Shown piece after piece: positions 54,564 to 62,453 of a stretch of 64,000 nucleotides of DNA. Within the stretch, counting starts at the first letter, position 1; each line of letters opens with the position of its first letter. Under the pieces are notes generated by a model. The model worked only from the letters and a program-made list of their open reading frames with translations. It was not told the DNA's origin and made no database searches. The translations under genes were made by a program, and so were the position numbers. This stretch comes from Erythrobacter mangrovi (GTDB taxonomy: Bacteria; Pseudomonadota; Alphaproteobacteria; Sphingomonadales; Sphingomonadaceae): positions 744,001-808,000 of the forward strand of contig NZ_CP053921.1 of the NCBI RefSeq assembly GCF_013260645.1, read 5' to 3'.

Positions 54564-54881
54564 ATGCCAAAAGTAGTCACCGAGATCGCGCAGTACCGCG
54601 CGGATCGAGCTTGGGGCGCAATGGATCTCATCGATATCGAGGGTGCGAGCGTTCGGGTGCATTGGACCGACCAGCCCTATAAGTGGCACAAGAACGATGG
54701 CGCAGAGGTTTTCGTCGTGCTCAACGGCGAGGTCGACATGCACTATCGCCTCGACGACATCGAGCATTGTGCCCGGCTAACAGCATCGGACATATTCGTT
54801 GCGGAAGTCGGTGACGAACATGTGGCTCATCCCGTCGGAGAGGCCCGCATACTAGTAATCGAAAAGCGCGGTTCGGTGTAA
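54564..54881 (+). CDS. Cupin-domain protein
   Basis: A 105-residue single cupin: KWHKNDGAEVFVVLNGEVDM carries motif 1 (His and Glu ligands) and DEHVAHPVGEARIL motif 2 (His). It has a GATCAAGG box. Such proteins bind a metal and act as small isomerases, dioxygenases or metabolite binders. It follows the nitrilase gene and precedes the MarR regulator, which suggests a shared catabolic route. Confidence 0.87.
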   Translation: MPKVVTEIAQYRADRAWGAMDLIDIEGASVRVHWTDQPYKWHKNDGAEVFVVLNGEVDMHYRLDDIEHCARLTASDIFVAEVGDEHVAHPVGEARILVIEKRGSV

Positions 54882-54960
54882 CCGAACCTTATCCGGAGTG
54901 ACGGGCTTACACCGGCTGCATTGCATTGATAGGTACACCCTCATCGAAATATGATCAGGA

Positions 54961-55422
54961 GTGACCCGTCCGTTGAATGCAAAGGCGCGCTTCGTGTCCG
55001 ACAACTGCTTCGCAGCGAGCCTGATCGAGGCCGCGAGGCAGGTGACCGCAATCTATGACACGGCCCTGCGTCCAGCGGGCATCAATGTCACCCAGTTCAA
55101 CATGCTTGCAGCCATTACGCTGCTGCAGCCCGAAACCATTTCGGCGCTTGCCGCTGCGATTGGAATGGAACGTTCAACGGCATCGCGGAACCTTGCGGTG
55201 CTGAAGCGGAATGGCTGGATCGAGAGACGCGAGGCCAACGGGGGTCCACGGTCTGGTGCCATCTCGCTTAGTCCGGGCGGCAGGGCGGTGTTCGAGCTTG
55301 CCTTTCCGCTTTGGTCAGAAGCTCAAGAGCACCTTGCCCAGCAACTGGGCACGGACCAGACCGCAGCTTATCGCGACGTCCTGAAGCAAGTTCGCGCCAC
55401 CTTGGGTGATGACGCGGACTAG
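54961..55422 (+). CDS. MarR-family transcriptional regulator
   Basis: A 153-residue winged-helix MarR repressor. INVTQFNMLAAITLLQPETI and IGMERSTASRNLAVLKRNGWI mark the DNA-binding part. The start is uncertain: GTG 54961 lies right after an AGGAG box with almost no spacing, while TTG 54973 has that box 11 bases upstream. Its target may be the cupin/nitrilase genes or the convergent membrane protein gene, whose promoter carries palindromes. Confidence 0.86.
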   Translation: MTRPLNAKARFVSDNCFAASLIEAARQVTAIYDTALRPAGINVTQFNMLAAITLLQPETISALAAAIGMERSTASRNLAVLKRNGWIERREANGGPRSGAISLSPGGRAVFELAFPLWSEAQEHLAQQLGTDQTAAYRDVLKQVRATLGDDAD

Positions 55423-55428
55423 GTGTCT

Positions 55429-56043
55429 TCAACCCCTTGCACCCCGCATATTGAGGTACGCGATAAGGTGCAGGATGATGAACATCGGCACCAGGAACGA
55501 GGGGATCATGGTCAGCGGAAACTCCGCCAGCAGGCCCGTATGCTGGCTGAAGTCCATTCCTTCGCCGCCACGGTCGCGCAGTGCGATCCCCATCGAGAAG
55601 GCAACTATGAAGTCGGTCATCCCTGCCAGGATCAGGCCATTTGCGGCCCTTTCCCACCCAGGAAGCTTGCGAGCAACCTTGATCGCGACGAACGGGGCCA
55701 TCAGTCCTACGGCAATATCGCCGATTCCTGCGGGGGCGGCGAACGCCGCCGGCAGCAGTCCATAACCCCAGTAGAAGACAAAGGCGGCACCGACTACGCG
55801 CCAACCCTGCAACGCAATGATCAGGGGGAGATCAAAGCCAAGAACCCAATCGCGAACCCGTTTCGAGAAGCGAAACGCGGCATAGAAGGTCGCCGGCGGC
55901 AGTACTGCCGCAAGGAGAATGTTGACCGGCGGCAGGGAGCCTTGCGCCTGAAAACCTCCACGCTGCGCAAGAACCGCAATCAAACAGCCCCAAACCGCAA
56001 CCACGACGATGGTCGGCAGGGTGACAATTCGTGAATGACTCAT
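55429..56043 (-). CDS. Multi-pass membrane protein of unknown function
   Basis: A 204-residue integral membrane protein with about six helices: a first helix at 8-28, others at 39-57, 73-100, 100-120, 130-155 and 172-195. No family was recognised with confidence. The ATG at 56043 gives a good N-terminus; a longer frame to 56106 crosses the operator region. It is convergent with MarR and has a strongly patterned promoter (56074-56122). Confidence 0.75.
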   Translation of the reverse strand: MSHSRIVTLPTIVVVAVWGCLIAVLAQRGGFQAQGSLPPVNILLAAVLPPATFYAAFRFSKRVRDWVLGFDLPLIIALQGWRVVGAAFVFYWGYGLLPAAFAAPAGIGDIAVGLMAPFVAIKVARKLPGWERAANGLILAGMTDFIVAFSMGIALRDRGGEGMDFSQHTGLLAEFPLTMIPSFLVPMFIILHLIAYLNMRGARG

Positions 56044-56073
56044 GCTCGCACCTTCCTTGATCAACCTTCGAAG

Positions 56074-56122
56074 CATAACTCCAATTATTGTATGGTGTAT
56101 ATACACACATAAATGTTGTCAA
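56074..56122 (-). promoter_or_regulatory. Promoter with operator palindromes for the 55429 gene
   Basis: On the minus strand TTGACA (56117-56122) is followed by AT-rich sequence with the perfect palindrome GTGTATATACAC (56095-56106) and then the 21-base element at 56074-56094, read on plus as CATAACTcCAATTATTGTAT plus G, which contains CAAT-T-ATTG. The same 21-mer with one change is at 63598-63618. The rest of the 253-base gap is described at 56242. Confidence 0.55.
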
Positions 56123-56241
56123 GGCACCCCTCATCCTAGTGCGGCCAGCCGGATCGACCGGATGGAGACCGGAGGCAGGTCTCGCTTTTCGACAGCCGCG
56201 CCTCGCCCCCCGAGAACTGACCCCCACAGGCCTCATTGCAG

Positions 56242-56280
56242 TTGACAGGGTTGCATTCACAGATAAATTGACATCGTCAA
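56242..56280 (+). promoter_or_regulatory. Promoter and inverted repeat before the 56297 gene
   Basis: TTGACA (56242-56247) and TAAATT (56264-56269) are 16 bases apart. The inverted repeat ATTGAC-ATC-GTCAAT (56267-56281) lies just downstream and would block transcription if bound. An AAGGA box and ATG follow. Confidence 0.5.
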
Positions 56281-56296
56281 TATAAAGGATGGCGAC

Positions 56297-56695
56297 ATGC
56301 TGCTAAGAATCTCCGTGGCGCTCAGCGCGCTCATATACCTCGCGCTTATTCCGGCACTCGAGATCGGGCCAACGCACGTCTCCAACCCCGACTGGCCTGC
56401 CCACGCCCGGCTGCATGAAGTGTGGCAGCTCACCAGCAATGCACTGCTTTCCCTGCTAGCGCTTTGGTTGGTCTGGCGAACAAGCCAGGCGTCTACAGGC
56501 GGCCTCATCGCCTTCTTCATCAACATCGGCTTCCTGGCCGCATACTTCAGCGCGGAAACCTACGGCGGGAGCATGGTTCACAGCGATGGTTCGGAACTGC
56601 TGGTGTTCGGCGTCAATCCGGCGCTCGCAGTGGTTGCTCTGGTGACCGTGGGAATCGCCATGTCCTTGGTTCGACATCCAAGGCAGGCTGCGTGA
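56297..56695 (+). CDS. Small membrane protein of unknown function
   Basis: A 132-residue membrane protein with four probable helices at about residues 2-20, 44-62, 67-87 and 102-122, and a conserved-looking WPAHARLHEVWQL segment between helices 1 and 2. The pattern is common in small DUF proteins of Alphaproteobacteria, but I cannot name the family. It overlaps the serine-hydrolase gene by GTGA, so the two are one operon. Confidence 0.75.
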   Translation: MLLRISVALSALIYLALIPALEIGPTHVSNPDWPAHARLHEVWQLTSNALLSLLALWLVWRTSQASTGGLIAFFINIGFLAAYFSAETYGGSMVHSDGSELLVFGVNPALAVVALVTVGIAMSLVRHPRQAA

Positions 56696-57825
56696 CCGAC
56701 ACGCCCGAAGACCCACCCCAGCGCATTGTGCTGCAGGGCTGGCTGCGCTGGTGCGGACCGCTCGTCGCGGTCCTTGTGGCATTGGTGGTCGCATTCGACA
56801 GCGTCGCAGCCGAAGAACCTAGCTGCCCCGTTGATACCCATCTTCAGGCTGACATCGACAAGCTTGCAACCGATGCGATGCGCGAAAGCGCTACGCCGGG
56901 ATTGGCGTTGGGCATCGTCCGCGAAGGACGCATTCTCTATCTCAAGGGTTATGGGGTCGGGCGTAAGGACGCCCCCACCCCGGCCAAGGTAACTTGTCGC
57001 ACCACCTTTCACGTGGCCTCGCTGTCGAAACCGGTGATCGCGACAATGGTGCTCCAGGCGGTCGAGCGTGGTGAACTGAAAGAGGCGCAAACCATTGCGG
57101 ATGTCCTGGGCTCGGGCAGCCCAAGCGTGACCGTCGGCGCCCTCCTGACCCACACGGGCGGCATGCGGGACTGGTCGCATGCCAAGGCGCGGCGCACCGA
57201 AGGCGAGCGTTCCGCCTATTTTCGCGCGATCCTCAAGAAGACGAAGCGCGTCGGCAGAACCGGTGAATTCCGCTATTCGGACACGGACTACAACATCCTT
57301 GGCCTGATGCTCGAGACGATATCCGGCCGGCCGCTCGACGCACTCGCTCGGGAACGAGTCTTCACTCCACTGGGAATGAGCGACAGTGCTTTCGCCAGAC
57401 CTTTAGGCGACTTTGACTTTGCCTGGCCCCATCTGGGTACTTCCAATCGGCCAGCACAAGAGCATCCATTTGACATAGCATTTGCCCCCTCCTCGGGCTT
57501 GCAAGCCTCGGTTCGCGACCTCGCGCTTTTCGCGAAAGCCTGTCTCGACAGGGATGAGCGGCTCCTCAGCGCAGCCGGCTTTCGCAACGCCATTGAGCCG
57601 CGTACTTCGACAAGCTGGGCCGGCATTTTCCAGTCCCCCGTATGGCAAGTCGTCAAAGCTGACGGCCGCACAGTCCTGCAACACGGGGGCACCGACACAG
57701 GCTTTCGTGCGCTGCTCTCGCTCTATCCAGACACCCGTTCGGCGATCGTTATATTGGCCAACGGCGAGGAGCTCGATCGCTGGAAGCTGAGGCAGGACAT
57801 CGAGAGGGTACTGATGCACGATTAG
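56692..57825 (+). CDS. Serine beta-lactamase-like hydrolase
   Basis: A 377-residue exported or membrane-anchored protein of the beta-lactamase class C/esterase family. The hydrophobic segment at about residues 21-37 is a signal or anchor. The nucleophile motif SLSK (Ser110, Lys113) is intact; the Tyr motif reads FRYSDTDYN, with Asp in place of the usual Asn of YxN; HGGTDTGF is the third element. It likely hydrolyses an ester or amide, not necessarily an antibiotic. The GTG start overlaps the previous stop (GTGA). Confidence 0.89.
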   Translation: MTDTPEDPPQRIVLQGWLRWCGPLVAVLVALVVAFDSVAAEEPSCPVDTHLQADIDKLATDAMRESATPGLALGIVREGRILYLKGYGVGRKDAPTPAKVTCRTTFHVASLSKPVIATMVLQAVERGELKEAQTIADVLGSGSPSVTVGALLTHTGGMRDWSHAKARRTEGERSAYFRAILKKTKRVGRTGEFRYSDTDYNILGLMLETISGRPLDALARERVFTPLGMSDSAFARPLGDFDFAWPHLGTSNRPAQEHPFDIAFAPSSGLQASVRDLALFAKACLDRDERLLSAAGFRNAIEPRTSTSWAGIFQSPVWQVVKADGRTVLQHGGTDTGFRALLSLYPDTRSAIVILANGEELDRWKLRQDIERVLMHD

Positions 57826-57843
57826 ATCGCGCGACGCCTGTTG

Positions 57844-58305
57844 TTAGGCCAGCTGCAAGCCCATGAAGCTGGTGCGCGGCACGGGATTGTTGGTGATCGG
57901 TTCCGCCGGCTCAAAGCCAAATCGCTCGTAGAGGGCGCGCGCATGTTCGAACTCTTCGAGCACGTCCAAACGCATCTCGCGATACCCAGCCTCGTGCGCC
58001 TGACCGATAAGGGCCGAGACCAGCTTGCCCCCCAATCCAAGGCCACGCGCGCTGGACCGCACATAGAGCCGCTTCATCTCGCAGATTGTTTCGTCATGGC
58101 GCCGCATGGCGATGCAGCCGGATACTGCGCCACCCACGCGGGCGAGAAGGACGCAACCGTCCGGCAATTCATATCCGGCAGGGAAACGCGCGAATTCTGC
58201 ATCATTGTTCTGAAAATCGAGATTGGTCTGGGTTCGGCCAATATATTCCCGCCAGATCTCCAGAACTGCAGCGTTGTCATCGGGATACCGGGCAATACTG
58301 ATCAC
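57844..58305 (-). CDS. GNAT-family N-acetyltransferase
   Basis: A 153-residue GNAT protein. Motif A is MKRLYVRSSARGLGLGGKLVSAL, and MRLDVLEEFEHARALYERFGF completes the fold; IARYPDD begins the first strand. Its substrate is unknown. It is convergent with the serine-hydrolase gene and downstream of the 58333 gene on the same strand, 27 bases apart. Confidence 0.89.
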   Translation of the reverse strand: MISIARYPDDNAAVLEIWREYIGRTQTNLDFQNNDAEFARFPAGYELPDGCVLLARVGGAVSGCIAMRRHDETICEMKRLYVRSSARGLGLGGKLVSALIGQAHEAGYREMRLDVLEEFEHARALYERFGFEPAEPITNNPVPRTSFMGLQLA

Positions 58306-58332
58306 TTTTTGTCGCTCCTTGTTTCAGCCCAA

Positions 58333-58956
58333 TCACCTACCCGTTCGAATGGTCGATTCTCCGAATTCCATCCCTGCAGGATCGACCGGAAGCGCACGAA
58401 CTGCCTCGGCCAGCTCGAGCATGGATCGCGCATCCCAATCGCTCTCGGGCTTCATTCCATCGAGATGGGCCAACAGCACCGAGGGTTCGAGCCAGGATTG
58501 GAACAGCGGAAGACCGATCTCGACGAGCAAGACCTCCGCCTTGTTCAATCGTTCCGCGAACTGCTCGTCGGTCGTATAGGATCGAATCTTTAGCGACAGG
58601 TACTGGTCGACCACTTGGCGATCCGCGTGATCCAGCCTCATGAATGGATCGGGATTGAAGTAGCTATTCAACCAGCCGATGCTGCGGCTATAGTGACAAT
58701 GGTCCAGCTTCGGCACCTTGCCCCGGCTGGGCCTTTCCCAGCGATCATAGAGCTGGTCGATCGCGAGGCCGATACCAAAAGTAATAGGTTCATCCAGACC
58801 GTATCTCGCAGAAACCTCAACGCCGATGCAGATCGTGGCGAATGGATGGCGCCGATACCAATGCCCGCCGGTTCCCCGGAAGCCGTGCTCCCGTAGCGTC
58901 GCACCGAGCGAGCAATAGAATTCACGCGCTCTTGCCTTCGTTTCCTTGCTGACCAT
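58333..58956 (-). CDS. Hypothetical cytoplasmic protein
   Basis: A 207-residue soluble protein without signal or membrane segments. The N-terminal pattern KARAREFYCSLGATLREHGF, followed by GHWYRRHPFATICIGVEVS, recalls DUF4304-like proteins that often occur with toxin or mobile loci, but the match is weak and I do not assign it. It has an ATG start and precedes the GNAT gene. Base composition is slightly below its neighbours. Confidence 0.65.
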   Translation of the reverse strand: MVSKETKARAREFYCSLGATLREHGFRGTGGHWYRRHPFATICIGVEVSARYGLDEPITFGIGLAIDQLYDRWERPSRGKVPKLDHCHYSRSIGWLNSYFNPDPFMRLDHADRQVVDQYLSLKIRSYTTDEQFAERLNKAEVLLVEIGLPLFQSWLEPSVLLAHLDGMKPESDWDARSMLELAEAVRALPVDPAGMEFGESTIRTGR

Positions 58957-59010
58957 AGTTCCGAGTAATCAGGACTTTGAGAAATTCTGCTGTCCGGTAA
59001 TTGCGAATCC

Positions 59011-59643
59011 TTACCGAGGTATTGCCGGACGCTCGGCGGTGCCGGGAACGGCGTATCCCTTCAAGACGGCCGGCCTTTCTGCGATCCGCAAATACCACTC
59101 GCGCACGTTGGGATAGGCGTCGAGATCGATCTTCTGGTGTTCGAACCGCGATGTCCAGGGCCATACCGCCATGTCGGCAATCGAGTACTCGCCAACGATA
59201 TATTCTCGATCGGAAAGTTGGCCGTCGAGCACGGAGTAGAGCCGCTGCGCCTCTTTCGAAAAGCGCTCGGCCGAATAGTCGGACGCGCCCGCATTGTAGT
59301 GCATGAAATGCGCCGTCTGGCCGAGGATCGGGCCGAAGCCGCCCATTTGCCACATCAGCCACTGGATGGTCGCCCAGCGGGTGGCCGGATCCGTTGCAAG
59401 GAATCTGCCCGACTTCTCGGCCAGGTAGAACAGGATCGCACCCGATTCAAAAATGGTCAGCCCGGTCTCCGAGTCCCGGATCGCCGGGATCTTGTTGTTG
59501 GGCGTTACCTTGGTGAACGCATCCGAGAACTGCTCCCCCTCATAGATATTGATCGGGTGGACCTTGTAGGGAAGTTCCATCTCTTCCAGCGCAATCGAGA
59601 TCTTGCGCCCGTTGGAAGTGTTCCACGTATATAGTTCAATCAT
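59011..59643 (-). CDS. Glutathione S-transferase, Nu/YfcG type
   Basis: A 210-residue GST. The N-terminal ELYTWNTSNGRKISIALEEM with the TWNTxNxxK layout is that of the Nu (YfcG/Ure2-like) class, which has glutathione disulfide reductase activity; FYLAEKSGRFL follows and a helical domain ends it. The ATG at 59643 overlaps the nitronate monooxygenase gene by eight bases, so it is the last gene of a five-gene detoxification operon read from 61922. Confidence 0.92.
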   Translation of the reverse strand: MIELYTWNTSNGRKISIALEEMELPYKVHPINIYEGEQFSDAFTKVTPNNKIPAIRDSETGLTIFESGAILFYLAEKSGRFLATDPATRWATIQWLMWQMGGFGPILGQTAHFMHYNAGASDYSAERFSKEAQRLYSVLDGQLSDREYIVGEYSIADMAVWPWTSRFEHQKIDLDAYPNVREWYLRIAERPAVLKGYAVPGTAERPAIPR

Positions 59644-60622
59644 CTTGCAAGTCCTTGCCCGGGCGAAGCAGCTTTGAAACGTCTCGTAGCGCCGCTTCCG
59701 CTCCTGTTTGCATTCGTTTCATGATTTCGGCGGCGGGTTCGACTTGGCGGACGTTCCCAACCCCCTCTCCGACGATTAGCGGGGCAACATCGAAGTTCCC
59801 CGCACCTAGCGCCTCTGCGAACACGGCCCTTTCGTGCGGACCAGCCTGCCGGAATTTGGCGGCGTTACGCCAGGTGGCGCTGAAGTGGTTGCGCCCGGCC
59901 CGCAAGGTCCAGGGGGCAGGCCAGTCCAAGCCCCGTGCCGCATCGAACAGATCGGTGCGCTCGGTCGAAGCCCCATCCATTCCGGTCGCGCGTTGCTTGG
60001 CGTTGGGATGGGCCAGAGATTCCGTGGCCGCATAGAAGGCCGTCCCGCAGAGGCCCCCCTCAGCGCCGCGGACCAGGACTGAGGCCAGCGCGCGACCGGT
60101 GCCGATGCCGCCTGCAGCAACGATGATGGGGCCCAGATCCGCTTCGACGATATCGTCGAGCAGAGGGCCCAGCGAACGTTGCGCGCCGTGCCCGCCGGCT
60201 TCGGTTCCTTGTACGACGATTACATCTGCGCCTTGCCCCGCGGCTGCGCGTGCACCTTCCACCGTTTGCACTTGCATGAAGAGCTTGGCTCCGACCTGCG
60301 TCACCGCCGGTGCCAGATCGGTCGCGTCCCCAAACGACAGAAAGATCGCGGCCGGCCTGCGCTTGATCACCCGGTCGAAGGTCGAACGATCCTGCAGGGC
60401 GCGCCAGGTAATGAAGCCGACACCGACTGGAGTCTCACCGGCCAGGTCAAGCTCGCGCAGGACGTCATCTGTCGCCAGATAACCTGCCGCAAGGAATCCG
60501 AAGCCTCCTGCAACAGAGACCGCCGAGGCGAGGGCCCCGCCCGATACGCCCGCCATCGGGGCGAGAATGATCGGGACACTCAGCCCAAGGGCCTCGGTCA
60601 GACGGCTCGAAATCGCCATCAC
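59636..60622 (-). CDS. Nitronate monooxygenase (2-nitropropane dioxygenase family)
   Basis: A 328-residue FMN enzyme that oxidises alkyl nitronates. PIILAPMAGVSGGALASAVS begins the TIM barrel, VVVQGTEAGGHG carries the phosphate-binding/catalytic His, and GGIGTGRALASVL follows. The overlapping GST and the tautomerase next to it support an electrophile-detoxification role. A second Met two codons in is an equally good start. Confidence 0.91.
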   Translation of the reverse strand: MMAISSRLTEALGLSVPIILAPMAGVSGGALASAVSVAGGFGFLAAGYLATDDVLRELDLAGETPVGVGFITWRALQDRSTFDRVIKRRPAAIFLSFGDATDLAPAVTQVGAKLFMQVQTVEGARAAAGQGADVIVVQGTEAGGHGAQRSLGPLLDDIVEADLGPIIVAAGGIGTGRALASVLVRGAEGGLCGTAFYAATESLAHPNAKQRATGMDGASTERTDLFDAARGLDWPAPWTLRAGRNHFSATWRNAAKFRQAGPHERAVFAEALGAGNFDVAPLIVGEGVGNVRQVEPAAEIMKRMQTGAEAALRDVSKLLRPGKDLQDD

Positions 60623-60632
60623 TCAGCCCGGC

Positions 60633-60845
60633 CTACTGGCTCGCAGCCTGCCGTCGGCGGAATTCCTCCACCGGGAGCCCGCCAAGACCCCAATCTTCCA
60701 TCTCGACGACATCGATGACCACATGGGTCGTGGCTGGATTCTTGCCGAGGGTATCAACCAGCAGCTGAGTGACGCCGGCGATCAGCTCGGCCTTCTTCTC
60801 GGGCGTTGCGCCGTCGGGTGTAATCTTGATGTTCACGTATGGCAT
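60633..60845 (-). CDS. 4-oxalocrotonate tautomerase-family protein
   Basis: A 70-residue tautomerase with the mature N-terminal Pro (MPYVNIKITPDGATPEKKAEL), the catalytic base of this family, and VTQLLVDTLGKNPATTHVVI. Small homohexameric members isomerise keto-enol compounds or dehalogenate. The start overlaps the NTF2-like gene by 13 bases. It probably acts on products of the same operon. Confidence 0.92.
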   Translation of the reverse strand: MPYVNIKITPDGATPEKKAELIAGVTQLLVDTLGKNPATTHVVIDVVEMEDWGLGGLPVEEFRRRQAASQ

Positions 60846-61249
60846 GGCGCCTTATCCTCTTCTGGCAACAGGTCGAAATGGAATACCTTTGAGATAATCC
60901 TCCAGCGACCCTGATCGAGAATGAGTGTGAGGAAATCGGTGAAGTACTTTTCACCGATCGAACAGCGGACCCGGGCAAAAGCCGTCTTGGGCCCGGCAAA
61001 GGAAATCGCCTCGACCGCATCTCTGCGAATTTCCCCGCGTGCAGCGGGGGGTGTACGTGCTTCAACGACGGGGAAATACTCGTCCATCGTCCAATAGACC
61101 AGATCCTCTCCAGTCGGACAAACGTATATGGCACGCGGATGAAACACCCTCCGAAGGGCTTCAACATCGCACTCATAGAGCGCGTCGAAGTAGGTCTGCA
61201 GGGCATCGAGCACCGCAGATTGCGACCCGGGTGTTGGTACCATATCCAT
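60833..61249 (-). CDS. NTF2/SnoaL-like fold protein
   Basis: A 138-residue small alpha+beta-barrel protein of the NTF2-like superfamily, close to the putative lumazine-binding type: VLDALQTYFDALYECDVEALRRVFHP begins the helical part and WRIISKVFHFD ends it. Such proteins isomerise, hydrolyse or bind small ligands. The ATG at 61249 is chosen; the extra frame to 61297 is not conserved. It is 49 bases downstream of the beta-class GST gene and overlaps the tautomerase gene. Confidence 0.82.
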   Translation of the reverse strand: MDMVPTPGSQSAVLDALQTYFDALYECDVEALRRVFHPRAIYVCPTGEDLVYWTMDEYFPVVEARTPPAARGEIRRDAVEAISFAGPKTAFARVRCSIGEKYFTDFLTLILDQGRWRIISKVFHFDLLPEEDKAPCHT

Positions 61250-61298
61250 TGTCCGCTTTGGAGAAGTTCGCAGGGTACGATCGAGGCGACCGATCACG

Positions 61299-61922
61299 TT
61301 AGCCTTCTACGAGGCCTTCGGCGATCATGGCCTTGCGCACGGAAGGACGCGTGGAGATCCGCTCCACATAGGCCTGGAGATTGGGCCACTTGGCCAGCCC
61401 GATACCCGTCGGACCGGTCCAGGTTGCAACGGTATAGGTGTAGGTATCGGCGACGGTGAATGTGTCGCCGAGCAGGTACGGACGACCATCGGCAAGCAGC
61501 GATTCAATATAGTCGAGACGGACCGCAACCTTGGCTTCCGCGGCCGCACGGTCGCTCTCGGTGAGCTCCACGCCCGAGAAGAAGGGCACGAATGCCTTGT
61601 GGAACTCCGATGCCGTGAAGTTCAGGTACTGCTGTAGACGGGTCCGTTCGATCGTTCCGTTTGCCGGAGCCAGCCCTGCGTCAGGGTTTCCGTCAGCCAG
61701 ATGCTGCAGAATGGCCGGCGCTTCGATCAGAACTTCGCCATCATCCAGTTCCAGGGCCGGGACATAACCGAGCGGGTTGATCTTGCGGAAGTCGGCACCG
61801 CTTTCGGTGGTCTTGGTGGCGTTATCGATTTTCTCGGCCGCGAATTCTGCTCCGACTTCATTGAGGGTTACGTGAACCGCAAACGAACATGCACCCGGGA
61901 GGTAGTACAGCTTCACTTTCAT
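61299..61922 (-). CDS. Beta-class glutathione S-transferase
   Basis: A 207-residue GST, first gene of the operon. The N-terminal KLYYLPGACSFAVHVTLNE holds the catalytic Cys in PGACS, which marks the beta class, and NPLGYVPALELDDGEVLIE plus the helical domain follow. The ATG at 61922 gives the right N-terminus; a longer frame to 62276 covers the HxlR promoter and is a shadow. Divergent from hxlR; the gap carries an inverted repeat at 61988-62015. Confidence 0.93.
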   Translation of the reverse strand: MKVKLYYLPGACSFAVHVTLNEVGAEFAAEKIDNATKTTESGADFRKINPLGYVPALELDDGEVLIEAPAILQHLADGNPDAGLAPANGTIERTRLQQYLNFTASEFHKAFVPFFSGVELTESDRAAAEAKVAVRLDYIESLLADGRPYLLGDTFTVADTYTYTVATWTGPTGIGLAKWPNLQAYVERISTRPSVRKAMIAEGLVEG

Positions 61923-61987
61923 ACTCCATTTGATTTCAGGTCGACCGGAGGTATGAAGGGTGGTCACGACTGTAAACCTAGTATCGT

Positions 61988-62015
61988 ATGGTAACCGGAA
62001 GAATCGGGTTTCCAT
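61988..62015. promoter_or_regulatory. HxlR operator candidate
   Basis: ATGGTAACC (61988-61996) and GGTTTCCAT (62007-62015) form an inverted repeat with one mismatch and a 10-base spacer; a further GGTAAC follows at 62018. It lies in the gap between the beta-class GST operon and the HxlR gene. Confidence 0.5.
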
Positions 62016-62037
62016 TTGGTAACGTGGAGCGTCACCC

Positions 62038-62391
62038 ATGGCCCTCAAAATCCGACAGAACCAAAGCCCCGAGCCGCCCGAGAGCTGCCCGTTAACCGAA
62101 TGCATGAAGATCATTGGCGGCGCTTGGACGCCCAACATCATCTGGTCACTGCGGGCCGGGCCGCGACGGTTCAGCGAGCTGAGGGTCGATATCCCGCCTA
62201 TCTCGCCCAAGGTACTGAGTACGCGATTGCGCGACCTCGAATCCCGCGGCGTATTGACCAGGACTATCATGCCCACCTCCCCGCCATCGGTGGAGTATGC
62301 GCTGACGCCGCTTGGCGCGCGCCTGATGCCAGCGATCGAAGGGATCGTTGACGTGGGTCACGCCCTCAAGCTTCAGGGCTACAAAGCCTAA
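62038..62391 (+). CDS. HxlR-family transcriptional regulator
   Basis: A 117-residue winged-helix regulator. CPLTECMKIIGGAWTPNIIW is the typical HxlR start, RFSELRVDIPPISPKVLSTR and LRDLESRGVLTRTIMPTSPP complete the fold. HxlR regulators often respond to formaldehyde, quinones or other electrophiles, fitting the divergent detoxification operon it probably controls. It is followed by phzF-like, 62 bases on. Confidence 0.93.
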   Translation: MALKIRQNQSPEPPESCPLTECMKIIGGAWTPNIIWSLRAGPRRFSELRVDIPPISPKVLSTRLRDLESRGVLTRTIMPTSPPSVEYALTPLGARLMPAIEGIVDVGHALKLQGYKA

Positions 62392-62453
62392 CCAGACCGG
62401 TACGGGCACCAGCCATGCGCGCCTGCCGACCAAACCTCTGAAGGCCACTCCGA

